From Actinostola sp. cb2023 (Eukaryota; Cnidaria; Anthozoa; Actiniaria; Actinostolidae): DNA of 64,000 nt. Below are positions 14,372 through 25,140 of this stretch, one piece after another. Below the pieces are notes generated by a model, which saw only the letters and a program-made list of their open reading frames with translations, was not told where the DNA came from and searched no databases. Where the stretch lies: the NCBI GenBank assembly GCA_033675265.1, contig JAUJYZ010000246.1, positions 15,001-79,000 on the forward strand, given 5' to 3'. The first letter of the stretch is position 1. The number at the start of each line of letters is the position of its first letter. Both the position numbers and the translations under genes were made by a program.

Positions 14372-17300
14372 TAATAATAACAATAATAACAATAATAATA
14401 ATAATAATAAATTTCAAAGTTTGGTTGTTACGTAGGATTCATTACATATAAACAGGTTTCTTCTAAGCTCGTGCTCTACATGTATGTTGTTGGTTTTCTT
14501 ATGTTTTATGCAGTTTGAAACATTGTTACCATCATATAAAATAATTATAATAATATGGTAAATCTACCAATGAGAGGACTTCTAAGTATGCATAAAATAA
14601 AGGTTGTCACTCATAATATATACTGCAGTACTTGTAACCTTAAAAAATGTGTCCTTTCTTTGGAATATTAACTCATCCAGACCTTCACTTCCAGACTCTT
14701 CCATGCCCTCAAAACAGAACTGAAATTGAAAAGTAATTAGACATCTTGTGTTTAACCAGATTGCGGGACTCGCACAGGGAGCCCAACATCATACATTTCT
14801 ATGCACAGGGAACCCAACGTACGTATCGCATGCACGCTCTACCACAGGAAACCCATCAAAAACAGACACACAAATATAATTAATAAATATATTTACATGT
14901 ATATTTATTATTTTAAAAATAGCCTCAAAAGCAATGGTTGGGCTGCCTGTGGAAAGACTTGGTAAACAGTATCTCCCATGATTCTCTGGGGTCACACCAA
15001 TTGAATTAGATGTATGCATGTCATGAACTCTTAAATAAGACTATACCTTAATGTTGATAGGCAACTCACATCTAGTTTCCTTGTAAGCCTCTATCACGTG
15101 CAACCAGCATAACACTGGACCCTTAGGTACAATTATAATAATCCAAATTATCTTGAAAATCCAACTTTTAAGGAAGCAAGGGTGGTTAATTGTTAAGGGA
15201 GTAAGGGTGGTTGTTAAGGAAACTTAGCATAGGTGGTTATTTTTATAAGGAAGCATTAGGTTTGATATATTTTTCATCCAGTAGTTGTAAAACGTGCTGA
15301 GATTCAAATTTAGTGCGTTCAATAAGTAGAACCATATTATATATACATGCATGAGGGTGGTCATTAAGGGAGCTTACATGTAAGTAGAGTTTGTCAATCG
15401 CTAAATCGCAAGCCATCAAGCCATTGTAGGGGTGTCAATATGGTCAAGGCGAGACTTTGTGATACTCCGAGACAAGACATATTTTTGTGAGCCTGAGACG
15501 CTTTTTCACCGATTTCCTTTGTTTTCAAAATTTGAGACTCTGAGATGGCTTTTTGCGAAAAACGAGACTTTGAAACCCACGAATTTTGAGATTTTGAGAC
15601 TTTTTGCTGGGACCATTCGACACCCCTCATTGTGCTGTGGCACTAACTCTGTCCCACATACAATATTTCTAATTTAAATTTAATGATATACAAAGAGTGG
15701 ATGACACAATAATATTTCAACATAAAATTAAAGGTAATCAATCAGTAATGGGCCTTTTCACGGATAGGCCGGAAGTAGAGGAACGCAATGCATTGTGGAC
15801 TATATTCGGTACAAACACAACAATCTGAGCGCCATATTGGATCGAAGTACTCCAGAAGAACATAAACAAACTCACTTCATCATGCCTTGGTGTACCGTGA
15901 TGGGCTGCAATTGATGACACGAGATATCGAGAAAGGTTTGTTTTATTGTTATTCTTCGTTTCTTTGTGTATAACGGCAATTTGAATAGCATAAAATGAAA
16001 ATTATACGTGGTACACCGTATTGTGTACTTACTAGAGATTACTATATTTTACTAATCTTAGATGAGTCATTATGCCACATGTCAGGAGTATTTAGTTGTG
16101 TATGTACCGAATCTAGACCAGAATGCACTCTGTTCAGCTACTTCCGGTCTATCCGTGAAAAGGTCTATGCACTGCTTATTAGTATTCTTTATATATAAAG
16201 AATACTAATATTTAGGGAAGGTCTCATACTGGTGACGTATCATTGACTTCCCAGTTCCATGTACGGGACAACATAAATGTTGTCCGAAAAAAATTGCTCC
16301 TTGGTCACACTTTTGGAACATTGCTCAAATGTGGGATCTTTTTGAGAGTATCAGTAGTATCGGTGCGCATGTGTGAGACGTTAGAAGCAACACGATACTG
16401 CTATGTTTGTGTTTTCCTTGCTGTTGTTTTACTGAAATCATCCGAAAATGTATTATTTTGGAAGATTGTTTTTGAAGCTGTTCAATAAACTTGCAGATCT
16501 TGTTTTATCGAGTCTAAAATCACAAGGCGAATATTATTATACAAAACACTCCTGCTCGTTTATTAAACAGTACTTATTAGTCAATGATTCTACATGTACT
16601 GTACCTTGTCATCAGTAGACCCCCTTCCATACAGCTTTCCATCTATTTCTTGTAATACAAATGGATCAGTGTCCCAGCCATCTTCCTTAAAAGAAATATT
16701 AGACACACATACAGTATTTTCATTTGCCAGAATGATGATGATGATGAGTACAGATGATGATGATGATGAGTACAGATGATGATGATGATGAGTACAGATG
16801 ATGATGATGATGATGAGTACAGATGATGATGATGAGTACAGATGATGATGATGATGAGTACAGATGATGATGATGATGAGTACAGATGATGATGATGATG
16901 AGTACAGATGATCATGATCATGATCATGAGTACAGACAGGATGATGATGATGAGTACAGATGATGATGATGATGATGATGATGAGTACAGATGATGATGA
17001 TCATGAGTACAGATGATGATGATGATGATGAGTACAGATGATGATCATGATGAGTACAGATGATGATCATGATGATCATGAGTACAGATGATGATGATGA
17101 TGAGTACAGATGTTGATGATGATGATGATGAGTACAGATGATGATGATGAAAACAGATGATGATGATGATGAGTACAGATGATGATGAGTACAGATGTTG
17201 ATGATGATGATGATGAGTACAGATGATGATGATGAAAAGAGATGATGATGATGATGAGTACAGATGATGATGATGAGTACAGATGATGATGATGATGAGT

Positions 17301-20300
17301 ACAGATGATGATGATGACGATCAGTACAGATGATGATGATGATGAGTACAGATGATGATGATGATGATGATGAGTACAGATCATCATGATGATCATGATG
17401 ATGAGTAGTTTTGCTATACATGTAAGTCCACCTTACCTTTAGAGCAGGTTGTACATCTAGATGACCATAAATACATACCTACAGACAAGAACATACAACA
17501 TCATCAACACATTTTAAAACCTGTTTGTTAATTATAAAATATATTTATACAAATTCAACACAGGGTGGGGAGCTCGAGAATGCTGTAGACCATCATTCTA
17601 GCTAGCCATGCTACAATGTATGTGAAGGTTAACAATGGCAGCAACTTAAATCTCCTCACAATTATTTTGCAATTGAGACCATACATGATTGTATAGACTG
17701 CAAATCATCAAACTAGACCACAAACAACTACTGAACACATTTATTTAATCGTTGTTTTTGTAGATGGAAAAATGAACTAACTGAACGATTCAATAACAAA
17801 ATAATGTAATCAATCATCATCTAATATTCTTACAGTTTTTTTTTTTGGATCTTCTCCTAAGCTACCCAGAATCACCGGGGGGAGAGGAATTTGGCTACCA
17901 TCAGATAAAGTTTGTTTACCAACGTCACATAGTTCCACAGTTGCATCAAGTTTTCTTAGTTCCTGTCAAACATACAACAAATTATTAAAATGTGGCCACT
18001 GTCTTGCCTGCAGTAACTCTTGTATACAGCATGGATTTTTATGTATAATTTATTTTTATTTAGCTATTAGATACAATAAGGAATTTATTGAATATAAACA
18101 TCAATAAAAAATACTGTAAAACGAGCTGCCATGTTTACACTGTGAATGATCAATTAAGTGCGCATGCTCAGACCGTTATTTGCAGCGAACATTGCTTCAT
18201 CTTCACTGCGCATGCTCAGACCGTTATTTGTACGCAGTTATTTGCAGGTCTTTCAGCCAATCAGAACTTCGGATAGAAATGAGTCGAATGATAACAATTA
18301 TTAATGAAGCAGGGACATGTCCCAGACACATGCAGCAGCAACAAAATCACATTCTGTACACACAACGTGTAGGGGGGATATGTATCGGGGATACCATGTA
18401 GCAGCAGCATCATTACAACATGTACACATTATGCACTCAAGAAAATGTATCAGTATCAGGGATGTGTACCAGGGGCATGTAGCAGCGACATGTCCCTCCG
18501 TCCCTTCCGAGCCGTGAAGCACGAGTTTGGCAGATATTCTGTCCCTGCAACATGTCCCATGAAGTTCGACTGGTTGAACTAACAAAGATTGTGATATGGA
18601 TTTTATAATGTAAGGATATATAAATACAGTGGAACCTCGATATAAAGATGTGCCAAGGGACTGACCAAATTAGATCGTTATATCGGGATATTGTTATAAC
18701 GAATTCCCGATATAACGATTTTTTAGGAAAAGAGCCCAAAATATCGTTATATCGGGTATCGTTAATAATTGATTTTTCATGTAGTGTCCGTTGTGCCTTA
18801 TAGCTGTACCGGCGATGTAATCCCTATCGTAAAAAACTGTTGACAGACACGTTACAGTCCTTATGTACTGAGAACTAAATGATTAAGTATTGTCATATCT
18901 TTTCAAGTACTTCAAGTGTAAAAAAGCCTCCTTTTTCATCGCGCGATGATTCATTTTATCGTTATATCAGGGTAAATTTTACATTTGGGCTGCCAGATTG
19001 TGATCGTTATACCGGGAACATCGTTATATCGAGTATCGTTATATCGAGGTTCCACTGTACTGACAAATGATAAGTTCATATATCATTGCCATTCATTATA
19101 TATTTTTAATTAATAATAATATCTAATTAATAAATACGGTGAAATGATGGTTGACAAAGTAACCTTGCCTGCATTCAATGGGGGTATTTTGGGGTGGAGG
19201 GGAGGGTGAGGGAAGGACGACCGTCTACATAACGTTAAAGGGGGACTATATAGTACGTAAATCGTTCAAAGTTTGATTTAGCTGAAACTTCACTGAAATA
19301 ATCTCAAAGACCCATACAATCACTGGTTAATTTTTTCCTCAAAAATTCCAATGGAAAGTAATACATTTTTATGAATCTCTAGAGGTGTCAGTGACGTCAC
19401 TTACTCAACCCAAACGGCTTCGCTCCATACATTTCTTCATGTTTAATGTTTAGAGTTATTTTATTTCTATGAAGCTAAATGTTTGTGTGAAGGAGTTTTC
19501 TTACCTTATACATGTATGTGCTTAGGATTGATTGTTTGACTAGTTAGTTTTCTTCAGTGCAGAGCTGTTATCTGAACAAACCGTTCAGATATTTTGATCA
19601 CAAAATACAAAGAAATGTATGGAGTGGAGTTCGGGTTGTGTAAGTGACGTCATTGAAACCACTAAAGAATCATAAAAATGTATTACTTTCCATTGGAATT
19701 TTTGAGAAAAAAATTAAGCAGTGATTGTATGGGTCTTTGAGATTATTTCAGTGAAGTTTCAGCTCAATCAAATTTTGAACGATTTACGTACTAGTCCCCC
19801 TTTAAGAACTGCTTGGATATTTTTTCTCCCCCCAGTCCCCCTCCTCTCCTCCCACCCCCCCCCTCCCCCCCCCCCCCCCCCCCCCCAAAAATACTGCTTT
19901 AATTATTTTACATATACAGGCCATTGTTCAAGAATGCCCAGGTGTAATAATACCAAGTATAATTATCTATCATTGGACCACGAGGGCACATATAGGGCAC
20001 AAAGTTCCTGATATGTGTGGCCTGACCTACCACAGAGGGCCACAGTGTCATCGGCGTAAGCTGTCACGTGTCACCCTCTTAAATAAAGTCATTAATTTTA
20101 TTTTTATTATTATTATTATTATTAATAAAAAGTATAAGTACCTCTGCAACATGGTTCACCATCTTGACAACCTCTCCTCTTGTTTCTGGCCAAGCTGACA
20201 CACTTTTGATAGCAACAGTATCTGCCAGACGCTTGATATACAGCTCCTACATGTACATGCACATTTATGTGGTTTATAGCTTATAGTAGTGCATTGAAAT

Positions 20301-21278
20301 CTAGGTTGATCACCGGGCCTGCAGGGTTTGATTCCTGGTATGGGCGATAATGCAATGACAGTGGTGTCCTCGTGGAAAACATTCACATTCCCTCACTCTA
20401 CTGGGTACTAGGAAATTGGTTGAAGGAGGACTTGCCCCCGACCCCTATAAGGTATGACCACATATGGCGAAAAAGAAATTGTGCTGATATCGTTTAATCA
20501 GTGACTGGACAACATCTTTCTTCTGTTCTTTCATGTTTGTTCAATGAAGAAAAGAAAAAACAATCGACCCTAAAACTCAAAAGGTACGGAGTGATGTTAT
20601 GCAACTGACTTTTGAGTCGGAACCCCTAAAAGGTACACACAGGAAACATAATCAACCCTAAAAGGACCGCCAATCACCCCTACCACTTGGACAAAGGGAG
20701 TACCACCTTCCCCCCCCCCCCCCCCCCCCCGTTGTTTTTTTTAGCCTAAAAGCGCTGTCTGAGACAATACATGTGTAGCTACTGGTGCTTTAATGCAGTG
20801 AATGGCTACATGTATGTACATTCAACAATTTATTTGATGTTTATGATTGATGGGAAGTTTATGGGCTAAACTTCAGAATATCCCGCAACTAATTTGCATA
20901 TAAGCTGCTTAACAATAGAACCTACAATGTATTGTATATATTTTGCGTCGTTTTCAAAGAGTGCCGATATAAGAGCTTGACTAGTTGCGGGGTATTCTGA
21001 AGTTGCTCCGTCGGAATTATTAAGCTTAATTATTATCATTTATCAATGCAAATTTAACAGTTTTAAAAGTTCTTATTAAAAATTTATGCAGATAACATTG
21101 TACTTCAAAATATGTTTTTAGGACTGTTCATTGAATACAATTCTCGTCATTCTTACCTCATTTTTGAGCAAATATCTACAGGAAAAAAAGAGAACAACAT
21201 TACCAATAAACAAAACAGTTTGAAGAGTTAAAAAGATAACCAAATCTGCAAAACTTACGAGAATATTTTAGAAGCCAT
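4403..21278 (-). CDS. CNDP2: Cytosolic non-specific dipeptidase (M20 metallopeptidase), 3' end outside window
   Basis: Hydrolyses dipeptides such as Cys-Gly in the cytosol with two metal ions per subunit. Coding exons: 21259-21278 (start ATG), 21157-21175, 20142-20246, 17834-17962, 17437-17478, 16605-16685, 15047-15121, 14632-14719, 11721-11787, 11094-11168, 10363-10507, 10011-10110, 8095-8147 and 4403-4521. All junction phases agree and give 372 codons plus 2 bases. Visible hallmarks: SVSAWPE; GHLDVQP with metal ligand His97 and Asp99; GRGSTDDK with bridging Asp130; GMEESGSEG with catalytic Glu164 and ligand Glu165; ISDNYW with Asp193; LHSGV with His226; [19 protein letters not shown]; and FSVRLVPN. 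Numbering runs two behind human CNDP2. The human protein is 475 aa, so about 100 residues including the last metal His lie left of position 1. Donors of exon 8 (GTACTG) and exon 9 (GTTGGA) are non-consensus but give the right protein. Introns hold a Crypton relic and several tandem arrays. Confidence 0.93.
4970..5075. repeat. Cluster of TTAGTATTCT palindromes
   Basis: Several short perfect palindromes in a row, each pairing TTAGTATTCTGTATC with GATACAGAATACTAA around a tiny loop. Similar palindromes with other centres occur at 12406-12497 and 16175-16210, so this is a small dispersed family. All copies are in CNDP2 introns. Confidence 0.7.
6063..6135. repeat. Snap-back hairpin, TTCGG-type centre
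   Basis: Arms of at least 22 bp (GTTGTATCTTATTTACAATC and its complement) flank a centre reading CTCGCCTTCGGCTCGAG. It belongs to a group of near-perfect palindromes in this window with GC-rich CGAG...CTCG centres. It sits just outside the left arm of the 6143-7893 inverted repeat. Confidence 0.75.
6143..7893. mobile_element. Putative non-autonomous DNA transposon, ~1.75 kb
   Basis: The left end begins GACTGGGAGCAGTGAGCTGG and the right end carries its reverse complement, a terminal inverted repeat of about 28 bp. ATT lies just outside both ends, as in a 3-bp target duplication. No transposase frame is visible. Two internal segments starting near 6556 and 6908 share the words GAAAACGAGAATGGTG and CCCC, an internal direct repeat. 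It lies between CNDP2 exons 13 and 14. Confidence 0.55.
8540..9572. repeat. 63-bp minisatellite, ~16 copies
   Basis: The tandem unit starts GGGATGGTTAGTGTTACCAT and ends AAAGAAACACCA. Variants differ by single bases, a 6-bp deletion in copies near 8860-8930, and AGGGA/AAGGA exchange. The unit length is a multiple of three, so long frames run through on both strands ([20 protein letters not shown] on plus). It is intronic in CNDP2, and I do not consider the frames genes. Confidence 0.93.
9611..9840. mobile_element. MITE with TTATCATTCGACTC ends, copy 1
   Basis: Terminal inverted repeats TTATCATTCGACTCATTTCT at about 9612-9631 and 9821-9840. Inside are the words TTCTGATTGGCTGAA and two direct copies of AACGGTCTGAGCATGCGCA. 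A second copy lies in reverse orientation at 18087-18294. It is followed at once by the hairpin at 9842-9990. Confidence 0.75.
9842..9990. repeat. Snap-back hairpin next to a CNDP2 donor site
   Basis: Long palindrome. The left arm contains GCAAAATATCGTGATTTGTC and ATTAATTATTTGCC, and the right arm is their complement. The centre is CTCTGCCTTCGGCATCGG. The right arm ends about 20 bp from the donor of CNDP2 exon 12 (exon edge 10011), so a stem in the pre-mRNA would sit just downstream of that splice site. Confidence 0.8.
10656..10941 (+). mobile_element. tRNA-derived SINE, full length
   Basis: The head looks like a tRNA gene: an A-box-like TGGTCGAGTGG near 10665 and a B-box GAGTTCGAGTC near 10708. 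A non-tRNA body follows, then an A/T-rich end with ATTAAATAAAGTG and a (TTA)n tail. The 3' end of the same family is present in reverse orientation at 49236-49325. It is unlikely to be a working tRNA gene, because the tRNA-like part runs straight into the SINE body. Confidence 0.8.
11175..11600. repeat. 12-bp minisatellite forming a polypyrimidine tract at a 3' splice site
   Basis: About 35 copies of GAATGAGAAATG on the plus strand. CNDP2 is transcribed from the minus strand, so the RNA reads as a pyrimidine-rich repeat of TTCTCATTCCAT. The array runs into CTATTTCTTCAG, the acceptor of exon 10 (exon edge 11168). Frames read as Ser/His/Phe/Ile repeats on minus and MRNGMRNG on plus are artefacts. 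Confidence 0.93.
11882..12083. mobile_element. MITE with long inverted repeats (TAGACCTCTTT ends)
   Basis: Ends TAGACCTCTTTAGCTTTGTA and its complement. The arms extend about 80 bp and include the pair TCTCTGGAGAATT / AATTCTCCAGAGA and a TTTACATCACAT word. TA flanks suggest a TA target duplication. It lies in the CNDP2 intron between exons 8 and 9. Confidence 0.75.
12127..12293. mobile_element. MITE with ~55-bp inverted repeats (ATAGACCGAAT ends)
   Basis: The left end is ATAGACCGAATAATGCAATA, continuing through CAATTTCAATTGCCATTG. The right end is the near-perfect complement, and the middle is short and A/T-rich. It lies directly beside the 11882-12083 element. Confidence 0.8.
12406..12497. 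repeat. Two TTAGTATTCTCTATATAGAG palindromes
   Basis: Two perfect palindromes of ~28 bp (TTAGTATTCTCT and AGAGAATACTAA around a TATA centre) about 35 bp apart. They belong to the same family as the palindromes near 4970-5075 and 16175-16210. Confidence 0.75.
12673..14081 (-). pseudogene. Crypton-type tyrosine recombinase (DUF3504-like), frameshifted
   Basis: Two minus-strand frames, 14081-13164 and 13101-12673 (the second reads back in frame to about 13175), together make one recombinase-like protein. The N-terminal part has an [16 protein letters not shown] motif and an [11 protein letters not shown] helix. The C-terminal part has [33 protein letters not shown] and [17 protein letters not shown], typical of the Crypton-derived DUF3504 catalytic region. 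The His of the HxxR box, the later GH and the final Tyr are present, but the usual Arg after HSG is Lys. A one-base shift at the CAGGAAACCCCC stretch (~13180) puts a stop in the first frame, with no good splice sites to remove it. The element lies inside a CNDP2 intron in the same orientation. It is probably dead, although sequencing error in the C run is possible. Confidence 0.75.
14153..14300. repeat. Snap-back hairpin with CTCGGCGCTACGCGCCTCG centre
   Basis: Arms GGTTAGAGAATAAACACTCG and complement, continuing through GCTTTATGGAATTTAAAGCTC, flank a GC-rich palindromic centre. It has the same design as the hairpins at 29440-29645 and 48327-48425. It lies about 70 bp beyond the start of the recombinase relic. 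Confidence 0.8.
14336..14412. repeat. (AAT)n microsatellite
   Basis: A run of AATAAT with a few AAC interruptions, in the CNDP2 intron. Confidence 0.95.
15426..15629. mobile_element. hAT-like MITE (AGGGGTGTC ends)
   Basis: Starts AGGGGTGTCAATATGG and ends ATTCGACACCCCT. CATTGT occurs on both sides, consistent with an 8-bp hAT duplication carrying a mutation. The inside repeats GAGACTTTG-like words. It lies in the CNDP2 intron between exons 6 and 7. Confidence 0.65.
15751..16165. mobile_element. MITE with GGCCTTTTCACGGATAG ends
   Basis: The left end GGCCTTTTCACGGATAGGCC followed by GGAAGTAG pairs with the right CTACTTCCGGTCTATCCGTG AAAAGG. The interior shows no convincing gene. Confidence 0.7.
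16175..16210. repeat. TTAGTATTCTTTATATATAAAG palindrome
   Basis: Single palindrome of the TTAGTATTCT family, placed next to the right end of the 15751-16165 MITE. Confidence 0.7.
16728..17405. repeat. GATGATGATGATGAGTACA minisatellite
   Basis: Runs of GAT/ATG triplets broken regularly by GAGTACA. Unit length varies with the number of GAT triplets. It fills most of the CNDP2 intron between exons 5 and 6, ending 32 bp from exon 5. His/Ser/Ile-rich frames on the minus strand are artefacts. Confidence 0.95.
18087..18294. mobile_element. MITE with TTATCATTCGACTC end, copy 2 (reverse)
   Basis: Reverse-complement copy of 9611-9840, sharing the GCGCATGCTCAGACCGTTAT pair and the CAGCCAATCAGAAC word. 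The left end lacks the outer inverted repeat, so this copy is truncated. Confidence 0.8.
18627..19057. mobile_element. Tigger/pogo-like MITE (CAGTGGAACCTCGATATA ends)
   Basis: The inverted ends CAGTGGAACCTCGATATAA / TTATATCGAGGTTCCACTG are flanked by TA on both sides. This is the typical end of pogo/Tigger-type mariner elements. CGTTATATCG words recur inside. There is no transposase frame. Confidence 0.85.
19239..19801. mobile_element. TTAA-target MITE with ~180-bp inverted repeats
   Basis: TTAA sits at 19235-19238 and 19802-19805, directly outside AGGGGGACTA and its complement. The arms are long and contain matching words such as CCAATGGAAAGTAATACATT. The TTAA duplication points to a Kolobok- or piggyBac-like parent. 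It lies in the CNDP2 intron between exons 3 and 4. Confidence 0.8.
19855..19886. repeat. Poly-C tract
   Basis: A long C run with one T interruption. A second C run lies at 20711-20730. Confidence 0.95.
19955..20128 (+). mobile_element. SINE-like element with GTCACCCTC...AATAAAGTC end
   Basis: The end reads GTGTCACCCTCTTAAATAAA GTC, followed by an ATT-rich tail. Similar ends (ttACCCTC...AAATAAAGTC) occur at 55905-55996 and 58885-58985, so this looks like a retroposed family. The head is not clearly tRNA-like. It ends just before CNDP2 exon 3. Confidence 0.5.
20711..20730. repeat. Poly-C tract
   Basis: Run of about 20 C in a CNDP2 intron. Confidence 0.95.
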
Positions 21279-21560
21279 TTTATTGGACGAGATCCAAGTA
21301 ATGGGAACCCTGTGTACTCTCCCCAGGCTACTCGTAATCCCTTAGCGCATGCGTAGTAAGCTGAACACGTGGTAAGTTAGTCATTCGGATTGAGATTTGA
21401 GTCGCCATTTTGAAGTTGGTTGGATTTTCGTTGTGGGAAAAGTCAAGCAATTTGTACAGATTCCTGCCATATTCCATCTGAAACAAGAAGAAGACGAAGT
21501 TAGTAGACCAGTGGAGCGATTGGGATCGTTGTTGATACGTTTTTGGCGTCGCTGTTCGGT
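21279..21560. promoter_or_regulatory. Probable divergent promoter region and first non-coding exon of the ZC3H11A gene
   Basis: CNDP2 starts its coding sequence at 21278 on the minus strand, and the next plus-strand gene begins at 25951. Between them, about 21380-21558 reads like a 5' UTR exon ending in TTCG/GTAAAA, with a possible acceptor CTGTAG at 25936 before the ZC3H11A ATG. There is no TATA box. CCAAT-like and GCGCATGCG words are present near 21345. A short minus-strand frame starting ATGGCGACTCAAATC near 21405 could be an upstream ORF of CNDP2. This is inference from layout, not proof. Confidence 0.4.
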
Positions 21561-23943
21561 AAAAAAAATCAAGTTTTCTTGTTCGCTTCTGATGTTCAGT
21601 TCGTGTTTGTGGGTTTGGTGATGTAATTGTGTTTGTTCAACGTTATTTTTAGTTGTTTTCCTTTGTTTTTCTGGTCGTTTTTCGTATCAGAAAGTCTAAA
21701 ATGACTCCTAGTGTTTGTCAGTGTGTATGCTTTATAGTTCAATGTCCTTCCGCGAAGAAGGCAAACTTGTTCTGTCGTTTGCTCTTTCCTCCTTGAAACT
21801 TGCAATGTCTCGGGAAAAACAGACATTCCAAGTACGTTATGGGGTGAATACGAGATGGTGAATACAAGCTGTTTTCTCTGGTCTATTGTCAGAGAAATGA
21901 ATTATCACAGGGCCTTACAACAACATCCACAAAATCTCGGTCCCTCTCTTCATTCATTAATGCCTTATAATGGTTCCCTTTGGCTTAGTCATAGACCCGT
22001 GCTTAGAGTTAGAGCAGAGTCATGTTCAGTGAGATATGCTGACTTGTCATTTTGGAGTTATGTATCTGCTTAGCAATTTATACAATGTATGTTCAAGTGA
22101 AGCTACAGAAGACAAAAGTCTAGAAACACTTTGCTATCCAAGCTAATCCTCTTTCCTCCATTCAGTGTTGGTTATAGTGTGCATTGATTTGTTCAATAAG
22201 GGTTTTTGTCATCCTGTCTGAGCGCTAATGAGAGATGACGATCATGCACAATGGCTATGAGGACACACTTACATGTAGTATTTTTAGTTAGAAATATAAA
22301 GCAAGGAATAAACTACACAAGTACTCTTTCATATAATTATTTTGTGCTCACTATAAATGTCATGTTAATCAGTGAAAATAAGGTAACAAAACTGTGACAT
22401 TTAGCTTTTAAGCCTTTAATCTTGTATCTCCTAAAACAGTATAACTATACTAGGAGTTAGGATAATATATCAGCTATATCACTCCGCACTAAATACACAT
22501 CTTTGCTTTAAAACTCACATACAATGAAACTGGCTTGTGAATTACTTACATGTATAAATCATTACAATCTCTTGTCAAGCAAAATTCAGGCTGTTTTATA
22601 AGACTGGTAAAGTATGACTGTTAAACAGCAGTTGTTTTTAAAAATAGTGTCAAACTATTTGTATACAATTTATAGCATTTCCAGCATAAAAATGGTAATA
22701 TCAAGCTTTCTCATGAAAGTATAAAAGAATATCTGTGACTTTTGAGTTTATTTAATACATTATTTTGCATGTTTTTTTCTGAAACCAATAAATTACTGCC
22801 TATAAAATAATAAAATGCAGTTATTTTCAAATTTATTATTATTATTAAAAAAAATGTCATTTGCCTTTTATATTTAAAGGAACTCGTTTAGAAATGGAAT
22901 TACATTATTTCAATAATTTGATCTGCCAAGAATGACCATTTCAGGACATAGCCACTGCGTATGCTTACCATCTCTCCCTAGTGCTCAAACAGTGGGGGAC
23001 AACAAGTCTAGACACACTGTGTTATTCAATGTTGTTTACGTCGTGCATTGATTTGGTCAACTCAACAACATTGTATTGGGGGGTGGGGGTAGGGAGTGTT
23101 TCAAGTATTTTTTGTCCACTGCAGTATCTATCACTCTAATCAAACTTGTTTTATAGTAAATTCTAAACTTTAACAACACACATGCACAGTCCATAGACTC
23201 TTGTGCTCAGTGAATTTATTTTACCAATTATTCTCTGTATTCTTCACTTACATACATGTATGTACTAGTACTAACTACAGCGGTAGTTAGAAATCTACTT
23301 GTTATTGTTGCTGTTGTTGTTCAATTGTCGTGTTGTCTTCTGGATATTCTGAAGTGTTTTAATCTTGTAAGCCAGACACCCTTAGCAAAGGTGTTTACCA
23401 TCAGTCTCAACAGGGTAATTTAACAGGGTGTCTGTCTAAAGAGCAGACTATTTCAATGGATAATCAATAGATTGTGGGGAAAGTACATTTATGTTGGCTG
23501 CATTTGTGTTTAACAAGAGAAAGGTCACATGGGCTATAATAGTAGACAGGTCTATATATGTAATGGAGAGTTTTTAACAAATAGTATGATAATTAACACA
23601 TTAAAATATACTTATAACATCTCTACCAGACATAAGTGACATATACATGTACTATGTAGTTCTATTGATTAATGATTGATGAGACAAAAAAAACTAAAGC
23701 ATGACACAAAGTAAAATGGAAAAAAATCACTTCATGTTTTTATTAATATTTGTAGAATGATTGTAAAATGATGAGTACTTTATAGGACTAGGTACATGTA
23801 ATAAGCATTTGGTTAAAAACTACAGCATTTTCTCCAATTAACTAGAATGCACTACAGTAACAGTCATAAACACAGTTTTTAGTATGCATGTAAGATACAG
23901 CTACATAACCATGATAGGAGTTACAGAGCATGAGGAATAAACA

Positions 23944-24095
23944 TAAAGGCCCGGCACACGATGCAACAGTTGCAGAAGTAGGATCGAGGTCTACTTCTGC
24001 AACTGTTGTGCGCAACGTTGCATTGTGTGGCACCACAAAAAAAACTTGTTGCATGCAACATGGCCAGCAAAGTTGCATTGTGTGTCTGGGCCTTA
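23944..24095. mobile_element. Small MITE (AAGGCCCGGCACACGATGC ends)
   Basis: The left AAGGCCCGGCACACGATGCA and right GTTGCATTGTGTGTCTGGGC CTT are inverted. An inner palindrome, GTTGCAGAAGTAG / CTACTTCTGCAAC, lies near the left end. Confidence 0.7.
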
Positions 24096-24989
24096 TTAAA
24101 GGCTAAATGTTTTTTTCTCAAATATGCATGTGTCTCCTGGAATGTTTACTGTAAGTTATAGAAGCCATGAATGTTTTATAGAACGTTTATAATGTTGGAG
24201 TAATAAGACTGATGATGTTCTCTGGTACGTGCTAGCTTGCCAAACAGAGCACACTATGGTGCAATATTGTATTTAAAATATTACTTTTATGTAGTTTAAT
24301 TTGTGTCTTATTACTGTATAACGCAAACAGATGGGATCACCTTTAATGTGTTTACATAATTCTGTTGGCGGTACATGTACTGTATTAGCCAATCAGCTTC
24401 TAACATCCTATTATTCTAGGTTGCGATAAGTATGTGAATACATTACTGGTGATCACACTTGTTCGTATCGCACAGTAAATAAGTACAAATAATGTTATTG
24501 TTCAACTACTATATTTCTATAATGTCTTGTGTCTGTGTGGTGTGTTTATGTGGTGAGTTGGTATGCCATATGAACAATGAATGTAGCAGTACTTCTGAGT
24601 ACACAAGGCAGCCCTTGTATGTCTGCTGACGATGCTGTCAGGACCTATTGGCATCCTCGTCCTCAAGGATTTGGGGTTATTTCCATATCTTCTGTCAGTT
24701 AGGAAGGATTACTGGACGTTCATCGTGAAGGAGATTGCAGCATTGACATTGTACTAATATTGTGATATACGACGACATTAATACTGGATATAAACACTAT
24801 GCATCATCAGTGTACGAGTAGATAACAAGGATCATTGCAAAGGACTGGATATATTTGTATCTGTTTGTGGATGTTGGAGTCAATAATTTGTTTGTTTCTG
24901 TTGGATTAATCCTGTAGTTCTCCTGCAAGAACAACTAACAAGCAAGGTAACGTAGTACGGCATGTAAAATAAATACCTCTTTATTATAT

Positions 24990-25140
24990 TAACCGAGCTT
25001 GAGGTCCGTATGGGAAGTTATGGACCAAGTTTTTTCACATGGCCTTATGGCCCAAGTATGTAGTGTGCGGGCCATAAAAGGTGGGGGGAAATGAGGATCC
25101 ATAACTTCCCGCAAGGACCGAGCCAGCAAGGTTAATTATT
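24990..25140. repeat. Inverted repeat with GGGAAGTTATGG arms
   Basis: AACCGAGCTTGAGGTCCGTA then GGGAAGTTATGG pairs with CCATAACTTCCCGCAAGGAC CGAG further right. The arms carry the GAGGTCC/GGACCGAG palindromic word seen in several hairpins here. Confidence 0.6.

Noticed and set aside
14632..14640. Donor GTTACA at 14638 for CNDP2 exon 8
   Set aside because: It leaves the next exon out of phase; GTACTG seven bases on restores the family-length sequence.
16643..17421. Ser/His-rich minus-strand frames
   Set aside because: GAT/GAGTACA repeat in an intron.
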